From a virus: a DNA stretch of 28,509 bases. The DNA is taken from IMG/VR virus record IMGVR_UViG_3300032287_002747, positions 1 to 28,509 of that record. One strand, 5' to 3'. The first letter of the stretch is position 1; every line of letters begins with the position of its first letter. Below, in pieces: positions 12,685 to 20,068 of the stretch. The translations under genes and the position numbers were made by a program. The notes below the pieces were generated by a model. That model made no database searches, was not told the DNA's origin, and saw nothing but the letters and a program-made list of their open reading frames with translations.

Positions 12685-13357
12685 CGGGGCAGGGAGGTTT
12701 GCGGAACTGCAGCCAACCGAAGACCAGGGCGACAAGGACCAGCACGCCCACGGCCGGCATGAAGTAGGGGGAGTTGAAGACGAAGGGCAGGGAGCCGATG
12801 GCGCCGCCGATCAGGAAGGCCGCACCCGCCCGGAGGTACTGCCCAAGGAGGGCCATGGCCAACGCCGCAAGGAAGCAGATGCCGGCGGCCACCGCGAAGG
12901 CGTTGCGGACCCCCTCCGTGCGGACCTGCTCGACCTCGGCCTTTAGCGCCGTGATCTGCTTGTTGGCGTTGTCCAGGGCGGCCTTGTTCTTGGCGGCGTC
13001 CTGCTCGGCCTTGGCGAAGTTGGCGTCGATGACGGCCAGCAGCTTGCGGCCAGCGTCCTCGGCCCGCTTGTACTCCTCGGCGTTCGCCCGGGCCACCCTG
13101 TTGCGCACGTAGTCGATGTGCTGCGCGTCGGCCTTGGGGAGGTAGGACGCGGCCACGCCGAGCTCGGCCTTCACGACCCCGGGCTTATCGGCGTTCTCGG
13201 AGGCCACCGCTATGCTGGCCGCCACCCGCTGGTCGGCCTTGTCGATTTGCGTGCCTAGCGTGCCGAGGTCCGCCGTGGGCGTGCCCGTGCCGGCGGTGTC
13301 AGGCGTAGGCGTGCACCCGGAGAAGGCCAGCAGGGTGATTACCAAAATCATGCGCAT
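12656..13357 (-). CDS. Multi-TM lipoprotein, possible unimolecular spanin-like protein, 233 aa
   Basis: ATG 13357-13355. The N-terminus MRMILVITLLAFSGC has a lipobox with C15. Residues about 85-150 are a long helical/coiled-coil segment (KAALDNANKQITALKAEVEQ), and hydrophobic helices follow at about 153-172, 177-194 and 199-217. Lipid anchor, periplasmic coil and C-terminal membrane helices together match the plan of a u-spanin linking outer and inner membranes, although known u-spanins have one C-terminal TM, not three. If so, the host is diderm. The alternative is a superinfection-exclusion lipoprotein. Confidence 0.72.
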   Translation of the reverse strand: MRMILVITLLAFSGCTPTPDTAGTGTPTADLGTLGTQIDKADQRVAASIAVASENADKPGVVKAELGVAASYLPKADAQHIDYVRNRVARANAEEYKRAEDAGRKLLAVIDANFAKAEQDAAKNKAALDNANKQITALKAEVEQVRTEGVRNAFAVAAGICFLAALAMALLGQYLRAGAAFLIGGAIGSLPFVFNSPYFMPAVGVLVLVALVFGWLQFRKPPCPDAAQESKEG

Positions 13358-13384
13358 CGTATTCTGGTAAGCCCTGTTATTCGA

Positions 13385-13525
13385 TTACTTGCCCTTGAGG
13401 GCGTCGAGCAGCTTGCGGCCTTCGGACTCGGTGGCCTTCAGGCGCTCCGCGTGGCGGCGGGCGAAGAGCACACCGGCAACGAAGCCGCCCAGCAGGGAGA
13501 GGGTGATGGCGATGAGGTAGAGCAT
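13385..13525 (-). CDS. Small single-TM protein with basic tail, 46 aa
   Basis: ATG 13525-13523, TAA 13387-13385, leader TTAACTTTCCT. The sequence begins MLYLIAITLSLLGGFVAGVL (one membrane helix, residues 2-20) and continues FARRHAERLKATESEGRKLL, a charged helix. N-out/C-in topology by the positive-inside rule. It opens the lysis region immediately after the fibre genes, so it may be a small holin, an Rz-like inner-membrane subunit or a pinholin-like peptide. Confidence 0.68.
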   Translation of the reverse strand: MLYLIAITLSLLGGFVAGVLFARRHAERLKATESEGRKLLDALKGK

Positions 13526-13532
13526 AGGAAAG

Positions 13533-13934
13533 TTAACCGATAAACCAGACGTTCGTGTCGGCCTTGGTCAGGGCGGTCTTGGTTTGGTTGCCCCAGACAG
13601 TCGTGCCGTAGAGGGTGACGCCAGAGCCAGCGAACAGGTAGACTGTGTTCCCGTTGTTGAAGCACAGGTCAATCTTGGTGCCGATCGGGAAGGGCACCGA
13701 AGTGTCGTCGGGGACTGTGATGTTGCTTCCCGGGTATCCCGAAGCGCCGTTGACGTAAAGCACCTTGCCCGCGTCGGCCAGCACCAGGGTGTAGTCGGTG
13801 GTCACGTTGGTCACGCCGCCGCCGACGGCCACCCATGCGGCGTCCTTGCGGGCGTAGGTCGTGCCGTCGCTCGGGGCGTCCGACAGTTTGCCGGACAGAA
13901 GCTCGTCGGTCTTGGCCTTGTCGTAGAGCTGCAT
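13533..13934 (-). CDS. Tail fibre / receptor-binding tip-like protein, 133 aa
   Basis: ATG 13934-13932, three bases after the previous stop. Residues 1-38 resemble the 'SDAPSDGTTYARKDAAWV' segment commonly ending phage tail-fibre shafts. The rest is a beta-rich domain: YTLVLADAGKVLYVNGASG, then NITVPDDTSVPFPIGTKIDL and GNTVYLFAGSGVTLYGTTVW, a pattern shared by C-terminal fibre domains. Two Thr-Val pairs here use ACA-GTC, the rare alternative to ACT-GT. Probably part of the adsorption apparatus with the 702-residue fibre. Confidence 0.75.
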   Translation of the reverse strand: MQLYDKAKTDELLSGKLSDAPSDGTTYARKDAAWVAVGGGVTNVTTDYTLVLADAGKVLYVNGASGYPGSNITVPDDTSVPFPIGTKIDLCFNNGNTVYLFAGSGVTLYGTTVWGNQTKTALTKADTNVWFIG

Positions 13935-13937
13935 GGT

Positions 13938-14147
13938 TTAGAGTCGGGAGAGGAGGGCGGACAGTTGAGCCTCGAGCTCGGCGATGCGGTCGGCGTCGGT
14001 CTTGGGCGCCGGAATGTACGCCACGCTGACGAGATACTCGTCGGTCATCTCGGCGTTGCCTTGGACGATGCGCCCGTCCTCGCAGGTGATGGACAGGCGG
14101 TCTTCCGATCGCGTCCAGGTCAGTCCGTTTTGGTCGATGTAGGCCAT
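13938..14147 (-). CDS. Small fibre-associated protein, 69 aa
   Basis: ATG 14147-14145, five bases after the fibre stop. N-terminal beta part (MAYIDQNGLTWTRSEDRLSI) and C-terminal leucine-rich heptads (DADRIAELEAQLSALLSRL). Size, coil and place between two fibre genes suggest a fibre chaperone or trimerisation partner; no family recognised. Confidence 0.68.
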   Translation of the reverse strand: MAYIDQNGLTWTRSEDRLSITCEDGRIVQGNAEMTDEYLVSVAYIPAPKTDADRIAELEAQLSALLSRL

Positions 14148-14152
14148 GCGCT

Positions 14153-16261
14153 TTAGGTGTAGGTGATGATGATTGCGCGTCCATTACCACCAGCCCCGCC
14201 AGCGCCGCTGGTGAAGCCCGTGTCGGTGCCGCCGCCACCGCCACCGCCGCCACCGGGCCAGCCTCCAGCCGCACCAGCGCTTCCGGCAAAAGCGGTTCGA
14301 TAATAGCCGCCGCCGCCGCCTGTGCCGCCGATGTAGGAGTTCGTGCTGGTTGTGCCCACAGTCGGAGCAACAGGCCCAGAGGGGTTGCCTCCGTTGCCCC
14401 CGGCGATGCTTACGTTCAAACCAGAGTTATTTAGGGCAAAGGCCATAGACCCACCGGCGCCGCCGGACTGGATGCCCGTTCCGCCAGCAAGGCCACCAGC
14501 GCCGCCGCCGCCGCCAGTAGGTGCATAGAATACGGACGTAGTCGTCACAGCGGTAGTTCCGCCGCCGGTGGCACCATTGCCGCCACCCCCGTTGAAGGAC
14601 AAAGTGGTCAGCGCCAAAGACTGACGAGCTGCGCCAGCGGCTGCGCTGCCGCTTGAACCACCATTACCAAAGTTTCCGCTGACCGCGCGATAGTTCTTGA
14701 ACGTCGTCTGGCCTCCCGCGGTTCCGTTGTTTCCGGTGGTAGTCGTAACTCCAGCCCCGCCATTTCCGCCCGCACCGACGACGACGGACTCGGTTGCGTT
14801 CAGTTCGGCGGGGTCAAGGATCACAAACAAGTGAGTCCCACCAGCGCCGCCGCCGCCTCCCGAACGGCCGATGCTTGTGGAATTGCACGAGCCAGATCCG
14901 CCGCCGCCGCCGCCGCTCCAGAGGTGCACGTGGACTTGCTTGGCGTTCGCAGGCTTAGTCCAGGTGAACGTGCCCGAGGTCGTCGACGTGCCAAAGGACT
15001 GCACGTTTGCGCCACCGCCGCCGCTCGGGGTCGCCCATGCGTCATCCCAGTCGGCGTTGGAGAGTTTAGTGAGCACCTGGCCCGTCGTGCCGCCGGCGGG
15101 GACGAGCTTCGTGGCCGGCTCCATGGCCGCCGTGCCGAGGCCGAGGTTCGTGCGGGCCGTCCCGGCGTTGGCCAGGTCGGAGAGATTCGACGCCTTGGCG
15201 AGCTTTGCGTCGAGACTTCCTTGGAGGTCTACCTGCGCCGAGAGCGTGCCGGTGATGTCGCCCCACGCCGTCGAGGTCACAGGGGTGACGCCGCCCACGT
15301 TGACCACCCAAGCCGAGTACGTGCCCGACCCGGTGTGGTGGTTGACGTCCACAGTCATCGCACCCGTGCCGGTGTTGTACGTCAGCACCTCGCCGTGCAT
15401 GTGGTGCGACGCGTCAAAGGAGATCGTGACGTTCTGGGTCGGCGTGTACGAGAGGCCCGTGCCCACAGTCAAAGACTTGGTGCCGTTGCCGATGGTCAGC
15501 GAAGTCGTCGAGCTCGTCAGGTAGCGGTCACCGGGGACGATGGTCGCCCAGGTCGTGTCGTAGTTCGTGCCGCTCGCCTTGCTCAGGAATTGCCCCGTGC
15601 TGCCGCCAGCTGCCACGCCAGGGCCAACGGCGCCAGTCGCACCCGTCGCACCCGTAGCCCCAACGTCGCCGCGAGGGATGGTAAAGTTAAAGACAGCCGC
15701 GCTGGTAGTGCCGACGTTGACCACCGAGGCCGAGGTGCCCGGGGCTCCCGTCGTCGTGGTGCCAGCCGTGGCCGTGGCCGCCGTGCCCGCAGGGCCTTGA
15801 CTGCCCGTGGCCCCCGTGTTGCCGGTATCGCCCTTGTCGCCCTTGTCCCCGCGAGGGATGGTGAAGTCAAAGACGGCCGCCGAAGAGGTGCCGGAGTTGA
15901 CCACGCTGGCCGACGATCCAGCCGCACCCGTGGACGTGCTGCCCACCGCGATGGTCGCCGCCGCACCCGTGGCGCCGGTGTTGCCCGTGTCGCCCTTCAG
16001 GCCGGCAGGGATGCCGAAGTTGAAGACGGCCGCAGAGGACGTGCCCGCGTTGACCACAGTGGCCGCCGCCCCAGGGGAGAGGGTCGTGGTCGTGCCGACG
16101 GCGATGGTGGCCGCAGGGCCTTGGGCGCCCGGGGTGCCCAGCTCGACGGAGAGGACGGCCGGCGCCGTGGCCAGCACCGAGAGGGCCAGGGTGCTGTTGC
16201 TCCCCTCGACCTCAACGGACAGGGAACCCAGTACCAGCGAGGAAACGGAGATGGAGGACAT
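14153..16261 (-). CDS. Collagen-like and polyglycine-rich tail fibre, 702 aa
   Basis: ATG 16261-16259. Residues about 51-214 contain three related units of 51-60 residues, each with a beta segment (VVNxGTSSAAVFNFTIPRGD type) followed by G-x-y collagen-like triplets (GDKGDTGNTGATG). Residues 340-375 carry the common fibre segment DLANAGTARTNLGLGTAA. Residues about 410-700 are extremely Gly-rich with runs up to eight Gly, consistent with a polyglycine-II type bundle like that known for the adhesin tip of T4-like phage S16. A trimeric shaft with a variable receptor-binding tip is the expected architecture. DNA repeats make it a likely site of recombination. Confidence 0.86.
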   Translation of the reverse strand: MSSISVSSLVLGSLSVEVEGSNSTLALSVLATAPAVLSVELGTPGAQGPAATIAVGTTTTLSPGAAATVVNAGTSSAAVFNFGIPAGLKGDTGNTGATGAAATIAVGSTSTGAAGSSASVVNSGTSSAAVFDFTIPRGDKGDKGDTGNTGATGSQGPAGTAATATAGTTTTGAPGTSASVVNVGTTSAAVFNFTIPRGDVGATGATGATGAVGPGVAAGGSTGQFLSKASGTNYDTTWATIVPGDRYLTSSTTSLTIGNGTKSLTVGTGLSYTPTQNVTISFDASHHMHGEVLTYNTGTGAMTVDVNHHTGSGTYSAWVVNVGGVTPVTSTAWGDITGTLSAQVDLQGSLDAKLAKASNLSDLANAGTARTNLGLGTAAMEPATKLVPAGGTTGQVLTKLSNADWDDAWATPSGGGGANVQSFGTSTTSGTFTWTKPANAKQVHVHLWSGGGGGGSGSCNSTSIGRSGGGGGAGGTHLFVILDPAELNATESVVVGAGGNGGAGVTTTTGNNGTAGGQTTFKNYRAVSGNFGNGGSSGSAAAGAARQSLALTTLSFNGGGGNGATGGGTTAVTTTSVFYAPTGGGGGAGGLAGGTGIQSGGAGGSMAFALNNSGLNVSIAGGNGGNPSGPVAPTVGTTSTNSYIGGTGGGGGYYRTAFAGSAGAAGGWPGGGGGGGGGTDTGFTSGAGGAGGNGRAIIITYT
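15620..16111. repeat. Three tandem fibre repeats of about 150-180 bp
   Basis: The segments at 16111-15959, 15958-15779 and 15778-15620 encode homologous units (ATIAVGTTTT..., ATIAVGSTST..., ATATAGTTTT...), each with the AAVF-(N/D)-F-x-IP strand and collagen triplets. Sequence similarity is visible at DNA level but not perfect. Boundaries are approximate. Confidence 0.75.
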
Positions 16262-16264
16262 GGT

Positions 16265-16579
16265 TTAGTTCGTCACCTGGTCGATGACAGTCAGACGGAA
16301 GGTGTCAGAGAAGAAGGTCGTGCCGCCGTAGACGAACTTGATGTCGCTGCGGGCGCTGCCGAGGGAGAAGCCGGCCGTGGTCGAGGCGGGGAGGAAGGCC
16401 ACAAAGGACAGTCCGTCGCCGGCCATGGTGATCGTGCAGGGGTAGACCACGCCCGCTGAGTCGATGATGTCGGACGTGACAGTCGTGGTCAGGAGGTTCG
16501 CGGGGCCGCCGGCCGCCGGGGTGTAGGTGACAGTGCCCGAGTAGGTCGTCCCCCGCTTGAAGGTCACAGTGTTGCTCAT
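16265..16579 (-). CDS. Small beta-sandwich tail/baseplate protein, 104 aa
   Basis: ATG 16579-16577, preceded at 8 bp by the CCCAAGGTTAAGA leader. Entirely beta-type sequence: VTFKRGTTYSGTVTYTPAAG, then LLTTTVTSDIIDSAGVVYPC and SDIKFVYGGTTFFSDTFRLT. This pattern resembles the N-terminal beta-sandwich of BppU-type or Ig-like baseplate proteins. Position before the fibre suggests it anchors the fibre to the tail tip. Confidence 0.72.
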   Translation of the reverse strand: MSNTVTFKRGTTYSGTVTYTPAAGGPANLLTTTVTSDIIDSAGVVYPCTITMAGDGLSFVAFLPASTTAGFSLGSARSDIKFVYGGTTFFSDTFRLTVIDQVTN

Positions 16580-16582
16580 CTT

Positions 16583-16595
16583 CTTAACCTTGGGC
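16583..16595 (-). promoter_or_regulatory. Leader motif upstream of the 104-aa tail gene
   Basis: Minus strand GCCCAAGGTTAAG, with AAGG ending 8 nt before the ATG at 16579. One of six copies of a recurrent element in front of structural genes. Confidence 0.6.
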
Positions 16596-16600
16596 GGGGG

Positions 16601-17407
16601 TTAAACCTGCACAGTCGCCGCGCTGGAGTCCTTGGTGTAACCCGACCAGGAGCCCAACCAGTCATTAAGCTGGGGCTCGTAGTTGGGGGTGTAGGGGGCG
16701 ATGTTGGCCACGTCCAGCCCCTGGAACTGAACGGGGTTGGCTAGGGATAGGGCGCCTAGGTGCATCTGCTCGACGACGAATGTGCCGCCCTCAAAGGTCA
16801 GGTCCGCGATCTTCCACTTCTGGCAGTTGTAGTTGTACTGCACAAGGGACCCGGTGTTCTGGATGGTCAGGTAGGTCGAGCCCGTGGGGGTCTCCACCTC
16901 AACCAATTCTTGGCTCTGGGTCTGGCGCACGATGATCTGCGGGTCGGAGCCGTTGAAGAAGTTGCTCTTGGTGTCGGCGTCGGAGCCGTCCGCGATGATG
17001 GCCAAGTAAGGCCAGAAGCCGTCCATGTCGCTCCCGCAGCCGATGATGTAGACGCCCCAATTGTCGGACCCGCCCTCGACGCTCGCCGGCTGGATCTGGA
17101 CGTACCCGCCCAAGTCAACCAGCGGAGACTCGGCCGCAGTGGCGAAAGGGCCGACAGTCTTGGAGCCGTCGGGGAAGCAGTAGTACTTCTGCACCTCGGC
17201 CTGCCAGCATCCCCACGACCAGGCGTCGGAGTTGCGGGAACTCGTGAAGCGCACAAACCCCTTGCGGCACTGCACCCCGTAGCCCGAGCCGGTCTTGATG
17301 ACAGTGACGCGGAACTGCTCCGGGTCGCCCGCGAGCTGCGGGTCGTCGATGGCCAGGGTGATGCCGGCCTGCCCGCTGGTCAGGTTATAGCCAAAGCCGG
17401 GTTGCAT
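16601..17407 (-). CDS. Putative distal tail protein, 268 aa
   Basis: Start taken at ATG 17407-17405 (MQPGFGYNLTSGQAG), sharing one base with the preceding stop (TGATG). An in-frame ATG at 17437 adds ten residues but overlaps the upstream gene. Beta-rich, aromatic- and Cys-containing protein (SDAWSWGCWQAEVQKYYCF; GVYIIGCGSDMDGFWPYLAI), soluble, without signal or TM. No family recognised. Its place between tape measure and fibre makes a tail-tip or baseplate role likely. Confidence 0.72.
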   Translation of the reverse strand: MQPGFGYNLTSGQAGITLAIDDPQLAGDPEQFRVTVIKTGSGYGVQCRKGFVRFTSSRNSDAWSWGCWQAEVQKYYCFPDGSKTVGPFATAAESPLVDLGGYVQIQPASVEGGSDNWGVYIIGCGSDMDGFWPYLAIIADGSDADTKSNFFNGSDPQIIVRQTQSQELVEVETPTGSTYLTIQNTGSLVQYNYNCQKWKIADLTFEGGTFVVEQMHLGALSLANPVQFQGLDVANIAPYTPNYEPQLNDWLGSWSGYTKDSSAATVQV

Positions 17408-18288
17408 CAGAGCTCGGGATTGACTGCTCCGACCCATCCCTCGGCGTTGAAGCGGATGGTGTAGTTGATTTTCTTTACGTTCAGGCCGAAGTCCTCAAAG
17501 TTGACGCTGGCCAGCAGGAGCTGCGGAAGCGCGGTTCCCGAGCCAATTGGCGTGCTCAAGAAGGTCGAGCCAAGGTACTCGGGCAAAAGGTATGGCAGGT
17601 TGCCATCCCAGTTGCGAGTGCTCGACGAACGGCCTACGGCGTTTTGCATTTCGATAACGATGTCGCTGTCCGTGGTATAGATTACGCCGGAATAACCAGT
17701 CTGCGGGGCGAGGTAGGACTTGCGCCCATAGTAAAGGGGATACTGCGGGTCGAGGAAGCCTACGAATTGGCCACCCGTCTTCTGGGTGAAGTGCGCCCCG
17801 TTGGCACCTTTGTACAGGGTCGCCGCGTCGCTTGTCTTGGCTTTGAAGGTGCTTGCCTCGTAGATCGGGGCAGTGGCAGTCCCGGTGCCGACGCCTGCAA
17901 TGGCCTCAGCGCCAATCGTAGCTACAAAGAAGTTGGGGTGTGTCTCAATTCCCTCGCTCGACGTGCTCACGGCGCCGCTGACGTTGGGGCTAGTCGTATT
18001 AGATGTAGCCCCTTCCGCCGTGTTATTGATGCCGACGTAATCGATGGTTACGTTGGCAATTCCGTTTCGGTCATAGGAAACCGAAAAGGTGTTGCTGAAC
18101 ATATACGTGTCAAAGGGCTCGACGGGATGCGGAAGCCCGCGCTCAAAGTCGGCCACGTTGACGGCGTAGGACTTGTCCATCTTGTACATGCAACGCCCGG
18201 TGAATAGGCCGTAGCCGTCCTGCTGGATGGTCCAGCCTGGCTGGAGTACGGGGGAAGATAGGTCGTTGCCTTTGTCGATGCGTGCCAT
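17407..18288 (-). CDS. Putative tail tip protein, 293 aa
   Basis: ATG 18288-18286, one base after the tape-measure stop. Beta-rich with Gly, Ser, Thr and aromatic residues (YGLFTGRCMYKMDKSYAVNV; NTFSVSYDRNGIANVTIDYV; LLASVNFEDFGLNVKKINYT). Thr/Ser-rich stretch at about 90-110. No enzymatic motif. Follows the tape measure, the place of distal tail (Dit-like) proteins; homology cannot be confirmed by eye. Base composition is visibly less GC-biased in parts than in neighbouring genes. Confidence 0.72.
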   Translation of the reverse strand: MARIDKGNDLSSPVLQPGWTIQQDGYGLFTGRCMYKMDKSYAVNVADFERGLPHPVEPFDTYMFSNTFSVSYDRNGIANVTIDYVGINNTAEGATSNTTSPNVSGAVSTSSEGIETHPNFFVATIGAEAIAGVGTGTATAPIYEASTFKAKTSDAATLYKGANGAHFTQKTGGQFVGFLDPQYPLYYGRKSYLAPQTGYSGVIYTTDSDIVIEMQNAVGRSSSTRNWDGNLPYLLPEYLGSTFLSTPIGSGTALPQLLLASVNFEDFGLNVKKINYTIRFNAEGWVGAVNPEL

Positions 18289-18289
18289 G

Positions 18290-19105
18290 TTAAGCGGTAT
18301 GGGTATAGTCCTTGTAGTTGACCTGGGAGGCCATGCCCCCCGTCTGGTCCTTGGTGAAGTCGCCCGGGCCGCCGGCGGAGGCCGCGATCACCGCCAAGTA
18401 CTCGTTGGCCTGCTTCTGCAGTTCGACCTGCTGGTTGAGGATGTTCATCTGCGGGGAGTTGCCGATGCCGAAGACGCTGTTGTCGCCGGTGAACATGCCG
18501 GGCGGGGTGGCGCTCTTCTTCTTATCCTCCTCTGTCTTGGCCTTCTCGGCCGCAAGGGCCTTCTTCATGTCCTCCTGCACAATCTTGAAGACGTCCTCCT
18601 GGACGCCACGGAAGCGGGAAAACTCCTTCTCCGACATGGAGAAGCCGCCCGTCTCGGTGTCGATGCCTACGTTCTTTCGGAAGTACTCCTGGCCTCGGGG
18701 GTCGCGCTTGAGGAACTCCTCGACGACAACGCGCTTGGCCAGCTCCGCCTTCTTCTGCTCCTCCTCCGTGCGGATGTCCACCTGCAGCTTTTGGGCCATG
18801 TAGCGGGTAGTCTGTTCGACGGGGGACTTGTTCACGTCCTCAAACTTGACGCCGGCGGCGAAGTCCACCGCATCCTTGGCGTCCTGCCGCGCCTTCTCGA
18901 TGGACTGGCTGATGAAACCGATAGCCTCGCGGATGAGCACCATCGGCGCAAGGAAGCCCAGGAACAGGTCCTTGCCGATTTCGGTGAACTTCTTGCCGAT
19001 GGCGGCCGTCTGCTTGTCCAGTTCCGACATGGCCTTCTTGGCCTTCTCGGTCTGCTGTGGGACGTCGGACGTGCCCTTGATTTGGTATTCTACGACTTGG
19101 GCCAT
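18290..19105 (-). CDS. Short tape measure protein candidate, 271 aa
   Basis: ATG 19105-19103, with the CCCAAGGTTGAAGA variant of the leader motif. Predominantly alpha-helical and charged: KAKKAMSELDKQTAAIGKKF at the N-terminus, one hydrophobic segment (LFLGFLAPMVLIREAIGFIS, about 47-66) and a Lys/Glu-rich helix (DMKKALAAEKAKTEEDKKKS, about 180-200). Position after tube and chaperone candidates and the N-terminal pattern are those of tape measures. At about 0.15 nm per residue it predicts a tail near 40 nm, far below lambda. It could instead be an internal or neck protein if this phage is not a siphovirus. Confidence 0.68.
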   Translation of the reverse strand: MAQVVEYQIKGTSDVPQQTEKAKKAMSELDKQTAAIGKKFTEIGKDLFLGFLAPMVLIREAIGFISQSIEKARQDAKDAVDFAAGVKFEDVNKSPVEQTTRYMAQKLQVDIRTEEEQKKAELAKRVVVEEFLKRDPRGQEYFRKNVGIDTETGGFSMSEKEFSRFRGVQEDVFKIVQEDMKKALAAEKAKTEEDKKKSATPPGMFTGDNSVFGIGNSPQMNILNQQVELQKQANEYLAVIAASAGGPGDFTKDQTGGMASQVNYKDYTHTA

Positions 19106-19113
19106 GGGTAGGT

Positions 19114-19126
19114 CTTCAACCTTGGG
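19114..19126 (-). promoter_or_regulatory. Leader motif upstream of the tape measure gene
   Basis: Minus strand CCCAAGGTTGAAG, one mismatch from the common form; it overlaps the stop codon of the chaperone candidate. Confidence 0.5.
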
Positions 19127-19655
19127 AAGTCGTAAAGGCCGCCATGGCCTCCTCCTCCTCCGTGGTCATCACGTTGACCTCGACCCCCTTGAGCCCGGAG
19201 AAGGCCGTGCTCATCCAGATGGCCTGACACTCGGGCATCTCCCACGCCCGCTTCTCGTCGATGCCGTTGGCGATCAGGTTGGCCACCACGTTGATGGCCC
19301 AGGGCATGCCCGTGCCGGTGGCCTTCTTGTTCTGGTCCGTCTCCCAAAACTTGGGCCAGTGCCCTTCCAGCATGTAGGTGCGGAAGTCCTGCGCCGTCTT
19401 GATGAACAGGTCGTCGTCCCTCTGAAGCCTCACCAGCGTGGCCTTGTCCTTGCCGGTGATGTCGTCCAGCGGAAGCTCCGCGCACGTCTTGATGGCGGCC
19501 AGCAGGTGCGAGAGGGTCATGTCCCCGGGCACGACGTAGGGCGACCCGATGGCGTGCAGGCGCACGCGGTACTTCAGGCAGAAGGGATAAACGACGTAGC
19601 CCAGGATGTTAACCTGGGCCGGGTCGGTGAAGGCGTTGATGAAGCGGGCGTCCAT
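19116..19655 (-). CDS. Putative tail assembly chaperone, 179 aa
   Basis: ATG 19655-19653. Largely helical, acidic C-terminus (MTTEEEEAMAAFTTSQG), with a region typical of small helical chaperones (LSHLLAAIKTCAELPLDDIT). It lies directly before the tape measure, where gpG-type chaperones are encoded. No slippery heptamer giving a longer -1 product was found, so a lambda-like G/GT frameshift is not supported. Its last codons contain the leader motif of the next gene. Assignment is by position. Confidence 0.65.
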   Translation of the reverse strand: MDARFINAFTDPAQVNILGYVVYPFCLKYRVRLHAIGSPYVVPGDMTLSHLLAAIKTCAELPLDDITGKDKATLVRLQRDDDLFIKTAQDFRTYMLEGHWPKFWETDQNKKATGTGMPWAINVVANLIANGIDEKRAWEMPECQAIWMSTAFSGLKGVEVNVMTTEEEEAMAAFTTSQG

Positions 19656-19666
19656 GCCCGCTAGTC

Positions 19667-20041
19667 TTAGACGTAGGACGCGATGGAATCAAGCTGGCGG
19701 AACTTGATGCTGACCCGGACGAAGTCCTTGTTGGAACCCTTCTCCGAGACACCTTCGATCACCCCGTTGACCTCGTTGGAGGGGCCCGTGTCGGTCTTCA
19801 GCTTCACAGTGATGGCCGCGCCAATCTCGGGCATGTCGGCCGTCTTGGCGATGCCTTCAACAGTGCCCGTCCGCTCGGGGTTGTCGTAGCGCAGGGTGAC
19901 AGTCTTGCCGTCCTCGTCGGGGGCCTTGTCGTTGAGCTCGAAAACCTTGTCGCAGGACACCGACTGGCAGAGGAAGTTGGAGATGCCCGACTGAACGGCC
20001 ACCCCGAAGAGTACAGTCACGCCTTTGAGTACAGCAGCCAT
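19667..20041 (-). CDS. Putative tail tube-like protein, 124 aa
   Basis: ATG 20041-20039 preceded by CCCAAGGTTAAGAACTACCT. Beta-rich: KGVTVLFGVAVQSGISNFLC, then GKTVTLRYDNPERTGTVEGI, GAAITVKLKTDTGPSNEVNG and DFVRVSIKFRQLDSIASY. Gene order (terminator, this gene, chaperone, tape measure) is that of tail tubes. It is shorter than lambda gpV (246 residues), which may fit a very short tail, but identity is by context. Confidence 0.62.
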   Translation of the reverse strand: MAAVLKGVTVLFGVAVQSGISNFLCQSVSCDKVFELNDKAPDEDGKTVTLRYDNPERTGTVEGIAKTADMPEIGAAITVKLKTDTGPSNEVNGVIEGVSEKGSNKDFVRVSIKFRQLDSIASYV

Positions 20042-20049
20042 AGGTAGTT

Positions 20050-20062
20050 CTTAACCTTGGGC
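20050..20062 (-). promoter_or_regulatory. Leader motif upstream of the tail tube candidate
   Basis: Minus strand GCCCAAGGTTAAG, AAGG 13 nt before the ATG at 20041, inside a 27-bp intergenic gap. Confidence 0.6.
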
Positions 20063-20068
20063 GGGTGG

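Noticed and set aside
14831-16459. 542-codon open frame on the plus strand
   Set aside because: Antisense of the collagen-like fibre; its Arg/Ala/Gly-rich product reflects complement of Gly/Thr/Ala codons and spans a fibre and a separate gene.
19090-19485. Lambda G/GT-like programmed frameshift at the tail chaperone gene
   Set aside because: An alternate frame stays open past the stop, but no slippery heptamer is visible, and the extension would be only a few residues into the next gene.
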